Source: Selenomonas sp. (GTDB taxonomy: Bacteria; Bacillota; Negativicutes; Selenomonadales; Selenomonadaceae). Taken from it: DNA of 41,689 nt. Below the pieces are notes generated by a model. The model was not told the origin of the DNA, searched no databases, and was given only the letters and a program-made list of their open reading frames with translations. The stretch spans positions 1 to 41,689 of the forward strand of contig JALEZZ010000054.1 in assembly GCA_022773585.1 (NCBI GenBank), written 5' to 3'. Every line of letters starts with the position of its first letter. Position 1 is the first letter of the stretch. This document shows, one piece after another, positions 7,992 to 15,517 of the stretch. A program made the position numbers and the translations under genes.

Positions 7992-9470
7992 TCAGATTTC
8001 GCTCCGACCGACTTCGTCGAACGTGTCCTGGATGTCCTTGCCCGGTGCCGTGCCGAGGAGGCTGACGCCCCAGATGGCGAGGAGGGAGAACAGGAAGCCC
8101 GGAACGATTTCATAGAGTCCAAAGAGGGCGAGCTGCTTCCAGACGAGGACGGTGACGCCGCCGACGATGATGCCGGCGATGATGCCGTTCCGCGTCGTGC
8201 GCTTCCAGAACAGGCTCATGAGGATGGCGGGGCCGAACGCCGCGCCGAAGCCTGCCCAAGCATACGAGACCATGTCGAGGATGAAGCTGTTCGGATTCAG
8301 CCCGAGGAAGATGGCGAGGCTCGCGATGACGAGGACGCTCGCGCGGGAAATCCAGACGAGCTCGGACTGTTCGGCGTCTTTGTGGATGATCGTGCGGTAG
8401 AAATCCTGCGCGAATGCCGATGCCGCGACGAGCAGCTGCGATGAGGCCGTGCTCATGATGGCCGCGAGCACGGCGGAGAGAATCAGGCCGGCTGCAATCG
8501 GCGGGAAGAGCTGGTTCGTCATGACGAGGAAGACGGTCTCGGAGGCCGTGCCCTCAAGCGGCGCCTGTAGATAGACGCGCCCGACGATGCCGACGGCGAC
8601 GGCTGCTGCGAGCGAGAGGATGACCCAGGTCATCGCGATGTGCGTGGCCTGCGAGACTTCTTTCGATGTGCGGATGGCCATGAAGCGCACGAGGATGTGC
8701 GGCTGGCCGAAGTAGCCGATGCCCCAGGCGAGCAGCGAGATGACCTCGATGAAGGAGATGGTAGAGCCATCGACTTTCGAGAACGGGTCGAGCAGCGACG
8801 CGTCAATGCTTTCCACAGCGGCGACGGTCGCCTCGAATCCGCCTGAAGCCATCGCGCCGCAGACGGGCACGACAAGGATGGCGAAGAACATCATGACGCC
8901 CTGGATGAAGTCCGTGCGCGAGACGGCGAGGAAGCCGCCGACGAGCGTGTAGAAGACGACGGAGCCCGCGCCGAGGAAAATCGCGTACTCGTAGGGGATG
9001 CCGAAGACCGTCTCGAACAGGCGGCCGGCCGAGACGAAGCCCGACGACGAATAGATGACGAAGAAGATCAGGATGAAGATGGCGGGCACGATGCGCAGCA
9101 GCCCCGAGTGGTCGTCATAGCGGTTCTGCAGGAACTCCGGCAGCGTCAGCGCGTTGTCGGCGAGCTCCGTGTACTTCCTGAGGCGGGCGGCGACGAAATG
9201 CCAGTTCGCCCAGGTGCCGATGGCGATGCCGACGGCAATCCAGCCCGCATTGAGACCTGCGAGATAGGCAAAGCCCGGCACGCCCATGAGCATCCAGCCG
9301 CTCATATCGGACGCCTCGGCCGAGAGCGACGTGACCCAGGCGCCGAGCTTGCGGTTGCCGAGGAAGTAGTCGCTCATGTTGCGCGTGCGGCGGTAATAGT
9401 AGACGCCGATGCCCATCATGAGGCCGATGTAGAGCACGAAGGTCGTGATGATCGTGATATCATGTGTCAA
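7992..9470 (-). CDS. putP: Sodium/proline-type symporter (PutP, sodium:solute symporter family)
   Basis: This is a sodium-coupled importer of about 492 residues with around 13 membrane helices, the usual size for PutP. TTG 9470 is preferred over GTG 9479 because AAGGA (9481-9485) is ten bases from the TTG but only one base from the GTG. Family marks include YYYRRTRNMSDYFLGNRKLG, SAEASDMSGWMLMGVPGFAY and TDFIQGVMMFF, which match proline transporters rather than sugar or pantothenate members. It is transcribed divergently from the FAD dehydrogenase gene, with its own promoter at 9515-9544. It may be co-transcribed with the M48 gene 26 bases downstream. Proline as substrate is inferred from similarity only. 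Confidence 0.88.
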   Translation of the reverse strand: MTHDITIITTFVLYIGLMMGIGVYYYRRTRNMSDYFLGNRKLGAWVTSLSAEASDMSGWMLMGVPGFAYLAGLNAGWIAVGIAIGTWANWHFVAARLRKYTELADNALTLPEFLQNRYDDHSGLLRIVPAIFILIFFVIYSSSGFVSAGRLFETVFGIPYEYAIFLGAGSVVFYTLVGGFLAVSRTDFIQGVMMFFAILVVPVCGAMASGGFEATVAAVESIDASLLDPFSKVDGSTISFIEVISLLAWGIGYFGQPHILVRFMAIRTSKEVSQATHIAMTWVILSLAAAVAVGIVGRVYLQAPLEGTASETVFLVMTNQLFPPIAAGLILSAVLAAIMSTASSQLLVAASAFAQDFYRTIIHKDAEQSELVWISRASVLVIASLAIFLGLNPNSFILDMVSYAWAGFGAAFGPAILMSLFWKRTTRNGIIAGIIVGGVTVLVWKQLALFGLYEIVPGFLFSLLAIWGVSLLGTAPGKDIQDTFDEVGRSEI

Positions 9471-9514
9471 AGAGAGCACTTCCTTTTCGATTGGTATAGG
9501 AGAGATACCGTTTC

Positions 9515-9544
9515 ATTATATAGGAAAAAGGCGGCCTCGTGCAA
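9515..9544 (-). promoter_or_regulatory. Promoter of the putP-M48 unit
   Basis: On the minus strand TTGCAC (9544-9539), an 18-base spacer and TATAAT (9520-9515) form a sigma-A promoter about 45 bases before the putP start. A GGTAT-N7-ATACC inverted repeat at 9493-9509 lies just downstream and could be an operator. Confidence 0.65.
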
Positions 9545-9555
9545 CAAAAAAATAC

Positions 9556-9584
9556 TTGCAATTTGCAAGATGTTCCTGTATAAT
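9556..9584 (+). promoter_or_regulatory. Promoter of the FAD-dependent dehydrogenase gene
   Basis: TTGCAA (9556-9561), 17 bases and TATAAT (9579-9584) form a strong sigma-A promoter, divergent from the putP promoter. A CTTGCAAATTGCAAG-like palindrome spans the -35 region. The transcript has a leader of about 85 bases. Confidence 0.7.
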
Positions 9585-9676
9585 ACCATAGGTTTGAGAA
9601 AAAGTCGGACGCAGGACGTGCAGAACGCGCACAACTGCGCCCTTTTCGTGTGTAAAACCTCCGGAGGTAGTAGAAT

Positions 9677-11056
9677 ATGAACAACTATGATGTAATTGTA
9701 GTGGGCGGCGGCCCGGCCGGCGTCATGACGGCGTATGAGCTCACCCTGAAGAAGCCCGGGATGAAGATCCTCGTGCTCGAGAGCGGCAAGGACATCTATC
9801 ATCGCGTCTGCCCGATTTCGGCGGGCAAGGTCAAGAGCTGCATCGGCTGCAAGCCGTGCAGCATCATGCGCGGCTTCGGCGGCGCGGGCGCGTTCTCCGA
9901 TGGCAAGTACAACTTCACGACGAAGTTCGGCGGCTGGCTCAACGAATACCTCGACGACGCGACGGTCATGGAGCTCATTCACTACGTGGACGACATCAAC
10001 ATGAAGCACGGCGCGCCCGTCAAGGTCTTCACGACGAAAGGCTCTGACATCGGCAAGCGGGCGCTCGACCACGACCTGCACCTGCTCGATGCGAGCGTGC
10101 GCCATCTCGGCACGGAGAACAATCTCCGCATGCTTGAATCGACGTATGAATATCTGAAGGAAAAAATTGAGTTCCGTTTCGAGTGCCCCGTCGCGCATAT
10201 CGAATCGAACGGCAAGGGTGACAACGCTGTCGAGCTCGCCAATGGCGAAAAGCTTGCGGCAAAATACCTCGTCGTCGCGCCGGGCCGTGCGGGTGCCGAG
10301 TGGTTCAGCAACGAGTGCGACCGCCTCGGCCTCGAGCAGGAAAACAACCGTGTCGATGTCGGCGTGCGCGTCGAAGTGCCCGACGAAGTCTGGAACGACA
10401 TCACGAGCCAGGTCTACGAGGCGAAGCTCGTCTACCGCACGAAGCGCTACGGCGATTTCGTCCGCACGTTCTGCATGAATCCGCACGGCCATGTCGTCAT
10501 GGAGAACACGGACGGCATCGTGACGGTCAACGGCCATTCGTACAGCGACCCGAAGCTTCAGAGCCACAACACGAACTTCGCGCTGCTCGTCTCGAACCAC
10601 TTCACGGAGCCGTTCAAGGAGCCGCACCAGTACGGCAAGCGCATCGCGTCGTTCTCGAACATGCTCGGCGGCGGCATCATCGTGCAGCGCTATGGCGACC
10701 TCATCAAAGGCCGCCGCACGAACGCGCACCGCATGGGCAAGAGCTTCACGAAGCCGACGCTCGCGGCGACGCCGGGCGACCTCTCGCTCGTGCTGCCGAA
10801 GCGCCATCTCGACAACATCATCGAGATGATCCAGCAGCTCAACTACATCGCGCCGGGCATGACGAATGACGACACGCTGCTCTATGGCGTCGAGGTCAAG
10901 TTCTACAGCTCGCGCGTCGTGCTGTCGAAAGAGCTCGAGACGAAATTCCAGAACGTCTTCGCCATCGGCGACGGCGCCGGCGTCACGCGCGGCCTCTCGC
11001 AGGCCGGCGCGAGCGGCGTGTACGTCGCGCGGACGATTCTTTCCCGCGAGAAATAA
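9677..11056 (+). CDS. FAD-dependent dehydrogenase (COG2509-like)
   Basis: This 459-residue protein opens with a Rossmann dinucleotide motif (VIVVGGGPAGVMTAYEL). A cysteine group CIGCKPC with Cys at residues 55, 58 and 61 follows, then MRGFGGAGAFSDGKYN. The C-terminal FAD contact (FQNVFAIGDGAGVTRGLSQA) is also visible. The layout matches uncharacterised FAD-dependent dehydrogenases common in anaerobic Firmicutes, whose substrate is not established. The CxxCxxC cluster could bind metal or an iron-sulfur centre, but only three cysteines are obvious. ATG 9677 follows a CCGGAGGTAGT ribosome site. The gene is a single unit with its own promoter and terminator. Confidence 0.85.
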   Translation: MNNYDVIVVGGGPAGVMTAYELTLKKPGMKILVLESGKDIYHRVCPISAGKVKSCIGCKPCSIMRGFGGAGAFSDGKYNFTTKFGGWLNEYLDDATVMELIHYVDDINMKHGAPVKVFTTKGSDIGKRALDHDLHLLDASVRHLGTENNLRMLESTYEYLKEKIEFRFECPVAHIESNGKGDNAVELANGEKLAAKYLVVAPGRAGAEWFSNECDRLGLEQENNRVDVGVRVEVPDEVWNDITSQVYEAKLVYRTKRYGDFVRTFCMNPHGHVVMENTDGIVTVNGHSYSDPKLQSHNTNFALLVSNHFTEPFKEPHQYGKRIASFSNMLGGGIIVQRYGDLIKGRRTNAHRMGKSFTKPTLAATPGDLSLVLPKRHLDNIIEMIQQLNYIAPGMTNDDTLLYGVEVKFYSSRVVLSKELETKFQNVFAIGDGAGVTRGLSQAGASGVYVARTILSREK

Positions 11057-11066
11057 ATAAGCAAGA

Positions 11067-11112
11067 GGGGTCTGTTGCGAGTTTTGTTTCAAACTTGCAA
11101 CAGACCCTTTTT
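11067..11112 (+). terminator. Terminator of the FAD dehydrogenase gene
   Basis: GGGTCTGTTGC (11068-11078) and GCAACAGACCC (11097-11107) form an 11-bp stem followed by five T. It also marks the boundary with the convergent PII gene. Confidence 0.9.
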
Positions 11113-11115
11113 GCA

Positions 11116-11670
11116 TTACATGGGATGATCTTGCAGGGCATCGTATCCTTCTTCGCCGGTCCGGATCTTGACGACGTTGTCCATCGAGGAGATGAAGATT
11201 TTGCCATCGCCGTATTTTCCCGTGTAGAGGACGTTCTTGGCGACATCGACGATGGTTTCGGGCGGGATTTTCGAAATGACGAGGTCGCATTGGATTTTCG
11301 GCAGGAGCTTGGATTCGATGGTCGTGCCCGTGTACATGCCGTTATGGCCTTTCTGGAGGCCGTAGCCGAGCACGCGCGTGACGGTCATGCCCGTGATGCC
11401 GATGGATTCGAGCGCCGTCATGAGCGGGTCGAAACGCGATTCGCTCGTGATGATGCGGACGTGGTAGATGCGCGGCCGCTGCGAGGGGAGCGAGGTCTGC
11501 GGGATGGTCGGCGGCACGGCAGAGGCGTTTCCGCCATCGGGCGGCTCGGGCGCGGGAGTGCCATGAAATTCGGGGCGGGCGTTTTCCGGCCAGGTCGGGC
11601 ACATCACGGTTGCGCGGCCTTCCAGCGTGTCGAGGAGCTTGTGCAGGAGCTTGATGCAGGTCTTCTTCAT
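11116..11670 (-). CDS. PII family signalling protein with an N-terminal extension
   Basis: This is a 184-residue protein in which a normal PII domain starts near residue 68 (IYHVRIITSESRFDPLMTAL). PII proteins are trimers that sense ATP/ADP and 2-oxoglutarate and bind transporters and enzymes. The T-loop keeps GLQKGHNGMYTG including the Tyr at the usual modification position, and the TGKYGDGKIF nucleotide motif is intact. Residues 1-67 are unusual: a basic helix (MKKTCIKLLHKLLDTLEG) followed by a Pro-rich linker. ATG 11670 follows AAAGGATG, so the extension is probably translated. The gene lies 37 bases behind an APC permease, an arrangement like amtB-glnK, which suggests it regulates that transporter. 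Confidence 0.88.
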   Translation of the reverse strand: MKKTCIKLLHKLLDTLEGRATVMCPTWPENARPEFHGTPAPEPPDGGNASAVPPTIPQTSLPSQRPRIYHVRIITSESRFDPLMTALESIGITGMTVTRVLGYGLQKGHNGMYTGTTIESKLLPKIQCDLVISKIPPETIVDVAKNVLYTGKYGDGKIFISSMDNVVKIRTGEEGYDALQDHPM

Positions 11671-11707
11671 CTTAGGTCATCCTTTCTGGAGGTGGGAGTT
11701 CTGGACG

Positions 11708-12826
11708 TCATGCTTCGGCACGCGGTGCGGCGTCCGGGGGCGTTGGCACATGCTGCGGATGGCGGCAGAGGTAGTAGAGCGGGTCTTCCATCGCCATGAC
11801 TTTTGAAAGCGGCACGCGGTGGAAGATGGAGATGTGGAGCCGCTTCCGCACCCAGACATAGGCGTAGATGGCGAGCAGCAGCGTCGAGACGCCCGTGATG
11901 GCGAAGATTTCAAGACGCTCCGAGGGATCGGGCGAGATGTGCCAGATCATATAGAGCGTGCCGACAATTGCGAAGAGCTGGAGCACGGGATAGCCCGGGA
12001 CGCGGTACGTGCGCGGTACTTGCGGGGTGCTGTGGCGCAGCACCATGACGTTGATGTGCGAGACGATGTAGGAAATCATCCAGAACAGCGAGGCGGCGAG
12101 AATCAGGAACTGGATGGCGTCGCCGCTCGAGAGCCCCGTCGCCTCGATGAGGATTGTGAGGATGCCGAGGAGCAGGATGACGACATAGGGCGCGCCGTGG
12201 CGGTTCTTCCGCTGGAACAGTGCTGGCAGCAGGCCGATTTTCGCCATGCCGCAGCAGATTTCGGCGATGCAGCCGATGATGGAGTTCTGCGTCGAGACGG
12301 CGGCGAGGATGGCGACGATGATAATCCAGACGCGGCCGAGGCCGCCAAGCATGTTCACGGCGTAGAGGATGTGCGGCGAATCGGAGACGGCGAGCTCGTC
12401 CCAGGGCGTATAGTGCGCAAATCCTGCGGTCATGAGCGACTGGATGACGCACATGATGGCGAGGCTCAGGAACATCGCGCGCGGGATGTCGCGCTTCGGT
12501 GCTTTCATGTCCTTGCCGAGCGGGATGATGAACTCCGAGCCGATGAAGAGCCAGAACGCCGTCGTCGTGAGCGGCAGGATGTCATCGAGCTCGGTATCGA
12601 GCACGAGCGGCTGCGCGACGGCATCGCCCGTGCCGATTCCGGCCGCGCCGACGAAGCCGAGCGCGAAGAGCGATGTGACCATGACGGCGGCGATGACGCT
12701 CTGGACGAGTGTCGAGACCTTGACGCCGCGCAGGTTGATGAAGATGAGGGCAATCGTCAAGGTCACGCTGTAGAAAGCGGTCGGAAGCGTGTCGCCGAGG
12801 AAGGCCGTCATGACATTCGCGAACAT
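11708..12826 (-). CDS. APC-family amino acid permease lacking its N-terminal helices (probable pseudogene)
   Basis: The 372-residue frame begins at MFANVMTAFLG, which in full-length APC permeases (about 450-490 residues) lies after membrane helix 3. Visible parts are helix 4-5 (IALIFINLRGVKVSTLVQSV) and the helix 6 region with the conserved KDMKAPKRDIPRAMF segment. The remaining helices follow to a cytoplasmic C-terminus. Upstream in the same frame, homology-like sequence (NIFAAPAEGA) continues only to about 12862. It then becomes unrelated and reaches a stop near 12990, so roughly 100 residues including the substrate-binding helix 1 are missing. No ribosome site precedes 12826. It was probably broken by a deletion or a rearrangement with the LuxR region. 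A regulatory or partial transporter role is less likely. Confidence 0.8.
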   Translation of the reverse strand: MFANVMTAFLGDTLPTAFYSVTLTIALIFINLRGVKVSTLVQSVIAAVMVTSLFALGFVGAAGIGTGDAVAQPLVLDTELDDILPLTTTAFWLFIGSEFIIPLGKDMKAPKRDIPRAMFLSLAIMCVIQSLMTAGFAHYTPWDELAVSDSPHILYAVNMLGGLGRVWIIIVAILAAVSTQNSIIGCIAEICCGMAKIGLLPALFQRKNRHGAPYVVILLLGILTILIEATGLSSGDAIQFLILAASLFWMISYIVSHINVMVLRHSTPQVPRTYRVPGYPVLQLFAIVGTLYMIWHISPDPSERLEIFAITGVSTLLLAIYAYVWVRKRLHISIFHRVPLSKVMAMEDPLYYLCRHPQHVPTPPDAAPRAEA

Positions 12827-12881
12827 CGCACCTTCGGCGGGGGCCGCGAAGATGTTGCTTTTTCCACGCTGGAAGGAAGAC

Positions 12882-12899
12882 GGATGGAACGAAAGTGGA
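12882..12899 (+). repeat. 18-bp repeat copy A, candidate regulator binding site
   Basis: GGATGGAACGAAAGTGGA occurs here and again, base for base, at 13921-13938. This copy is about 52 bases before the -35 of the LuxR-type regulator gene, a typical activator position. Confidence 0.5.
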
Positions 12900-12950
12900 A
12901 GACGGAGGCGTCCGGAAGACTGAATTTCTCGCGCGGAAGCGGCCTTTCCG

Positions 12951-12979
12951 TAGACATCCGGACGCCTGCGTGCTACAAT
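12951..12979 (+). promoter_or_regulatory. Promoter of the LuxR-type regulator gene
   Basis: TAGACA (12951-12956), 17 bases and TACAAT (12974-12979) make a good sigma-A promoter with transcription starting near 12986. The leader before the start codon at 13075 is about 90 bases and contains the hairpin at 13000-13038. Confidence 0.65.
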
Positions 12980-12999
12980 GGGTTACAAATCAAGCGACA

Positions 13000-13038
13000 A
13001 CGACGTCGGGAGCCAGCAGCTTCCGGCGTCGTCTTTTT
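13000..13038 (+). terminator. Terminator-like hairpin in the leader of the LuxR-type gene (possible attenuator)
   Basis: ACGACGTCGGGAG (13000-13012) pairs over its full 13 bases, with two wobble pairs, with CTTCCGGCGTCGT (13020-13032). TTTTT follows almost at once. It lies between the promoter and the start codon, so unregulated transcription should often stop here. It may be an attenuator, or a terminator left from a lost upstream gene. Confidence 0.6.
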
Positions 13039-13074
13039 ATAGAAGCAGATGGATGGAAGAGAAAGGCGGACCGT

Positions 13075-13833
13075 ATGCTGAAAGAAGCAGAATGGATGAC
13101 GATCAACAATATCCTCTTGGAACTCTATGCGCAGAAAAGCATCGGCGACCTTTCGACGAAGCTCATGCGCGTGCTGCGGATGCTGATTCCCTATACGAAA
13201 GGCTACTTGCTGCTGCTCGATGCGGACGGCACGATCCGCACGGACGAGAGCTGCTTCATCGGTATGGAGGAGCGCGAGTCGGCTGCCTATGTCGAACGCT
13301 ACTATCAGGAAGATTATCTCCAATATCTCTATGAGCTCAGCGAGGGCACGCGCGTCTATCGCGATACGGACATCATCGAGGAAGAGCGCCGCTGCCGCAC
13401 GGACTTCTTCCAGAAATTCCTGCTGCCGGCCGGCATTCCTTATGGCTGCGGCATCCTCGTGCTGCACGAGGGCAGCGTGCTTGCGGTCTTCAACCTCTTC
13501 CGTTCGAAGGAGCTCGGCGATTTCACGGACAAGGACATGGAAATCCTGAATATCCTCAAGCGCCATGTCGAGAACATGATTGTCAGCGTCACGCAGATGG
13601 ACGAGCGCAGCCAGCTCGTCGAGCGCTGCTTCGAAAAGACGTCGGAGCGCTATGCCCTGACGCAGCGCGAGGACGAGGTCATGCGCCTCCTCGCGCGCGG
13701 CCTCTCGAACAGCGAGATCTGCGACCGCCTGACTGTCAGCATCTCGACAGTCAAGAAGCACATCTACAATCTTTTCACGAAGACGAATGTCAAGAGCCGC
13801 ACGCAGCTGATGAATCTCCTGTATCAGCAATGA
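13075..13833 (+). CDS. LuxR-type transcription regulator with an N-terminal sensor-like domain
   Basis: This is a 252-residue DNA-binding regulator. The C-terminal LuxR/FixJ helix-turn-helix is clear (LTQREDEVMRLLARGLSNSE followed by ICDRLTVSISTVKKHIYNLF). Residues 1-180 have the alternating pattern of a GAF-like sensor (YTKGYLLLLDADGTIRTDES, YGCGILVLHEGSVLAVFNLF), but the ligand is unknown. I use ATG 13075 because a GAAAGGCGGA site precedes it and the transcript starts near 12986, which rules out upstream in-frame starts. There is no receiver domain. The gene points at the downstream DUF1989-carboxylase operon and shares an 18-bp upstream repeat with it, so control of that operon and of itself is a reasonable inference. 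Confidence 0.85.
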   Translation: MLKEAEWMTINNILLELYAQKSIGDLSTKLMRVLRMLIPYTKGYLLLLDADGTIRTDESCFIGMEERESAAYVERYYQEDYLQYLYELSEGTRVYRDTDIIEEERRCRTDFFQKFLLPAGIPYGCGILVLHEGSVLAVFNLFRSKELGDFTDKDMEILNILKRHVENMIVSVTQMDERSQLVERCFEKTSERYALTQREDEVMRLLARGLSNSEICDRLTVSISTVKKHIYNLFTKTNVKSRTQLMNLLYQQ

Positions 13834-13852
13834 AGCATGCTTTCCCTGCAAG

Positions 13853-13878
13853 AGCCGCCGCCATCGCGACGGCTTTTT
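13853..13878 (+). terminator. Terminator of the LuxR-type gene
   Basis: AGCCG near 13854 pairs with CGGCT at 13869-13873 in a GC-rich hairpin, followed by six T. It separates the regulator from the operon promoter region. Confidence 0.7.
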
Positions 13879-13920
13879 TCTTCGGCTTTTTTCCGCCGCC
13901 GCTTGTCCGCAGGTCGCAGG

Positions 13921-13938
13921 GGATGGAACGAAAGTGGA
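13921..13938 (+). repeat. 18-bp repeat copy B, candidate operator of the guanidine/urea operon
   Basis: This is an exact copy of GGATGGAACGAAAGTGGA at 12882-12899. Here its GATGGAAC part is also the left arm of an inverted repeat with GTTCCATC (13944-13951), about 11 bases before the operon -35 element. Confidence 0.5.
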
Positions 13939-13961
13939 GCAAGGTTCCATCTTTCCGTCCA

Positions 13962-13990
13962 TTGTTTGCGGACAAAGATGCTCGTATGAT
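13962..13990 (+). promoter_or_regulatory. Probable promoter of the DUF1989-carboxylase operon
   Basis: TTGTTT (13962-13967), 17 bases and TATGAT (13985-13990) give a sigma-A promoter with a weak -35 element, which fits an activated promoter. The start codon lies about 75 bases downstream of the expected transcription start. I looked for a guanidine riboswitch between promoter and gene and saw none. Confidence 0.5.
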
Positions 13991-14071
13991 GAAAGCGTGG
14001 ACAGCAAAGAGCTGCCAGAGTTTTTCAGAACCTGTTGGCTTGGTTGAGTTGTTTGATTGGAGGAAGAAGCC

Positions 14072-14791
14072 ATGCAGAAGATCTTCACGAAGACATTCCG
14101 CCCCGGTGAGAAGTGGTCCGGTGCGATCGGCCGTCACAAATACCTGCATTTCAAGGCACTCGGCGAGGATGCGAATCTTTCCATCCTCATGTACAACCTG
14201 CTCGACACGTCGGAGCGCTACAATATGCCGGACACGCTGAAAGCCCAGTACACGTCGCATCTCACGAAGGGCAACGTCCTCATGAGCGACAACGGCCGCG
14301 TGCTCGCGAGCATCACGGAAGACAGCCTCGGCTGGCACGATACGATCACGGGGCACACGACGCGCCGCATGACGGATGAGAAATACGGCATCCATACGTA
14401 CCAGCAGGCGCGCAATGATTTCTACCGTTCGGGCGAGGAAAATTTCAAGATGGAGCTCGTGCGCAACAACATGGGCAAAGGAGACCTCGTGCCGTGCGTC
14501 AACCTCTTCTCGAAAGTCTATGTCGATCTCGACGGCAGCATGCACTATGTGCCGGGCTGGTGCAAGGAGGGCGCGACGGTCACGCTGCGCACGGAGATGG
14601 ACATCATCTTCATCGCGTCGAACACGCCGAACCCGCTGAATCCCTCGAAGGAATATCCGCAGGTACCGGTCATCCTCGATGTCTACGATGCACCGCCGAC
14701 GGATCTCATGGACGAATGCGTGAACCATCGCCCGGAGAACCATCGCGCGTTCGAGAACACCTGGGATTACTACAACCTGCTCGGCCGTTGA
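14072..14791 (+). CDS. DUF1989 protein, urea carboxylase-associated type 1 (probable carboxyguanidine deiminase subunit)
   Basis: This 239-residue protein belongs to the DUF1989 family long annotated as urea carboxylase-associated. Work on proteobacterial clusters assigned the two paralogues to a heteromeric carboxyguanidine deiminase, which turns carboxyguanidine into allophanate and ammonia. Family marks include [35 protein letters not shown] and the conserved Cys in [16 protein letters not shown] 14072 is chosen over the TTG at 14057 because GGAGG (14059-14063) is eight bases from it. The second paralogue follows 29 bases later, then the carboxylase. I infer the substrate from this context, not from residues I can verify. 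Confidence 0.85.
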   Translation: MQKIFTKTFRPGEKWSGAIGRHKYLHFKALGEDANLSILMYNLLDTSERYNMPDTLKAQYTSHLTKGNVLMSDNGRVLASITEDSLGWHDTITGHTTRRMTDEKYGIHTYQQARNDFYRSGEENFKMELVRNNMGKGDLVPCVNLFSKVYVDLDGSMHYVPGWCKEGATVTLRTEMDIIFIASNTPNPLNPSKEYPQVPVILDVYDAPPTDLMDECVNHRPENHRAFENTWDYYNLLGR

Positions 14792-14820
14792 GGCGGGGCT
14801 TTGAAAAGGAGGATTTCATC

Positions 14821-15468
14821 ATGTACGGACTCATCGAGAAGAAAAGCACGCTGAAGGAAGCAGATGCCATCTATAACGAAGTGCTCGACGCCAGCCTCGG
14901 GTGGCTCCATGAGGTGAAGAAGGGCCAGTCGCTGCGCATCGTCGATCTCGAAGGCAACCAGGCTGTCGATACGACGTTCTATGACGCGGCCGACCCGGGG
15001 GATCACTATGGCGCTATTGCGACGATTGTCGCGCAGAAAAACATCTACCTGACGACGGGCACGGTGCTGCGCGCGGAATCCGGCACGCCGCTCCTCGAAA
15101 TCACGGCGGACATGACGGGGCGCCACGATACGCTCGGCGGAGCCTGTTCGTCGCAGAGCAATACGGTGCGCTATGCTCGCGAAAAGCGCTACATGCACAA
15201 CTGCCGCGACAGCTTCATGCTGCAGCTCGCCGACAGCGCGACGGGCATCCGCAAGCGCGACCTCGCGCCGAACATCAATTTCTTCATGAACGTGCCGGTC
15301 ACGCCCGAGGGTGGTCTGAAGTTCGACGATGGCGTGTCGGCACCGGGCAAATATGTCGAAATGAAGGCGCTGCGCGATGTCTACGTGCTCATCAGCAACT
15401 GCCCGCAGCTCAACAATCCCTGCAACGCTTACAATCCGACGCCGATCCGTCTGCTCATCTGGGATTGA
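14821..15468 (+). CDS. DUF1989 protein, urea carboxylase-associated type 2 (probable carboxyguanidine deiminase subunit)
   Basis: This is a 215-residue paralogue of the preceding gene. ATG 14821 follows AAAAGGAGG (14804-14812). It keeps the family pattern: [20 protein letters not shown], a [12 protein letters not shown] segment with a conserved Cys, and the C-terminal [20 protein letters not shown], another Cys-containing motif likely near the active site or a metal. The two DUF1989 proteins are expected to act together on the carboxylase product. It is followed by a 30-base intra-operon hairpin and then the carboxylase gene. As with its partner, older databases name it only urea carboxylase-associated. 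Confidence 0.85.
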   Translation: MYGLIEKKSTLKEADAIYNEVLDASLGWLHEVKKGQSLRIVDLEGNQAVDTTFYDAADPGDHYGAIATIVAQKNIYLTTGTVLRAESGTPLLEITADMTGRHDTLGGACSSQSNTVRYAREKRYMHNCRDSFMLQLADSATGIRKRDLAPNINFFMNVPVTPEGGLKFDDGVSAPGKYVEMKALRDVYVLISNCPQLNNPCNAYNPTPIRLLIWD

Positions 15469-15498
15469 CGCATCTCGTTTTTGAGACGAGGTGATGCG
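15469..15498 (+). promoter_or_regulatory. Intra-operon hairpin between DUF1989 gene 2 and the carboxylase gene
   Basis: CGCATC (15469-15474) pairs with GATGCG (15493-15498), enclosing CTCGT/ACGAG. No T run follows, so it is not a terminator; AGGAGG for the next gene begins six bases later. It could tune mRNA stability or the ratio of gene products. Confidence 0.45.
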
Positions 15499-15517
15499 GA
15501 AAAAGGAGGAATCCGCC

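Noticed and set aside
6682..8115. A 477-codon plus-strand frame after the riboswitch as its missing target gene
   Set aside because: It crosses the terminator and is antisense to the M48 protease, whose signal peptide and HEMGH motif are clear.
13834..14071. A guanidine (ykkC, mini-ykkC or type III) riboswitch before the operon
   Set aside because: I looked for the conserved ACGR loops and the ykkC core and saw none; the region holds a terminator, the 18-bp repeat and a promoter.
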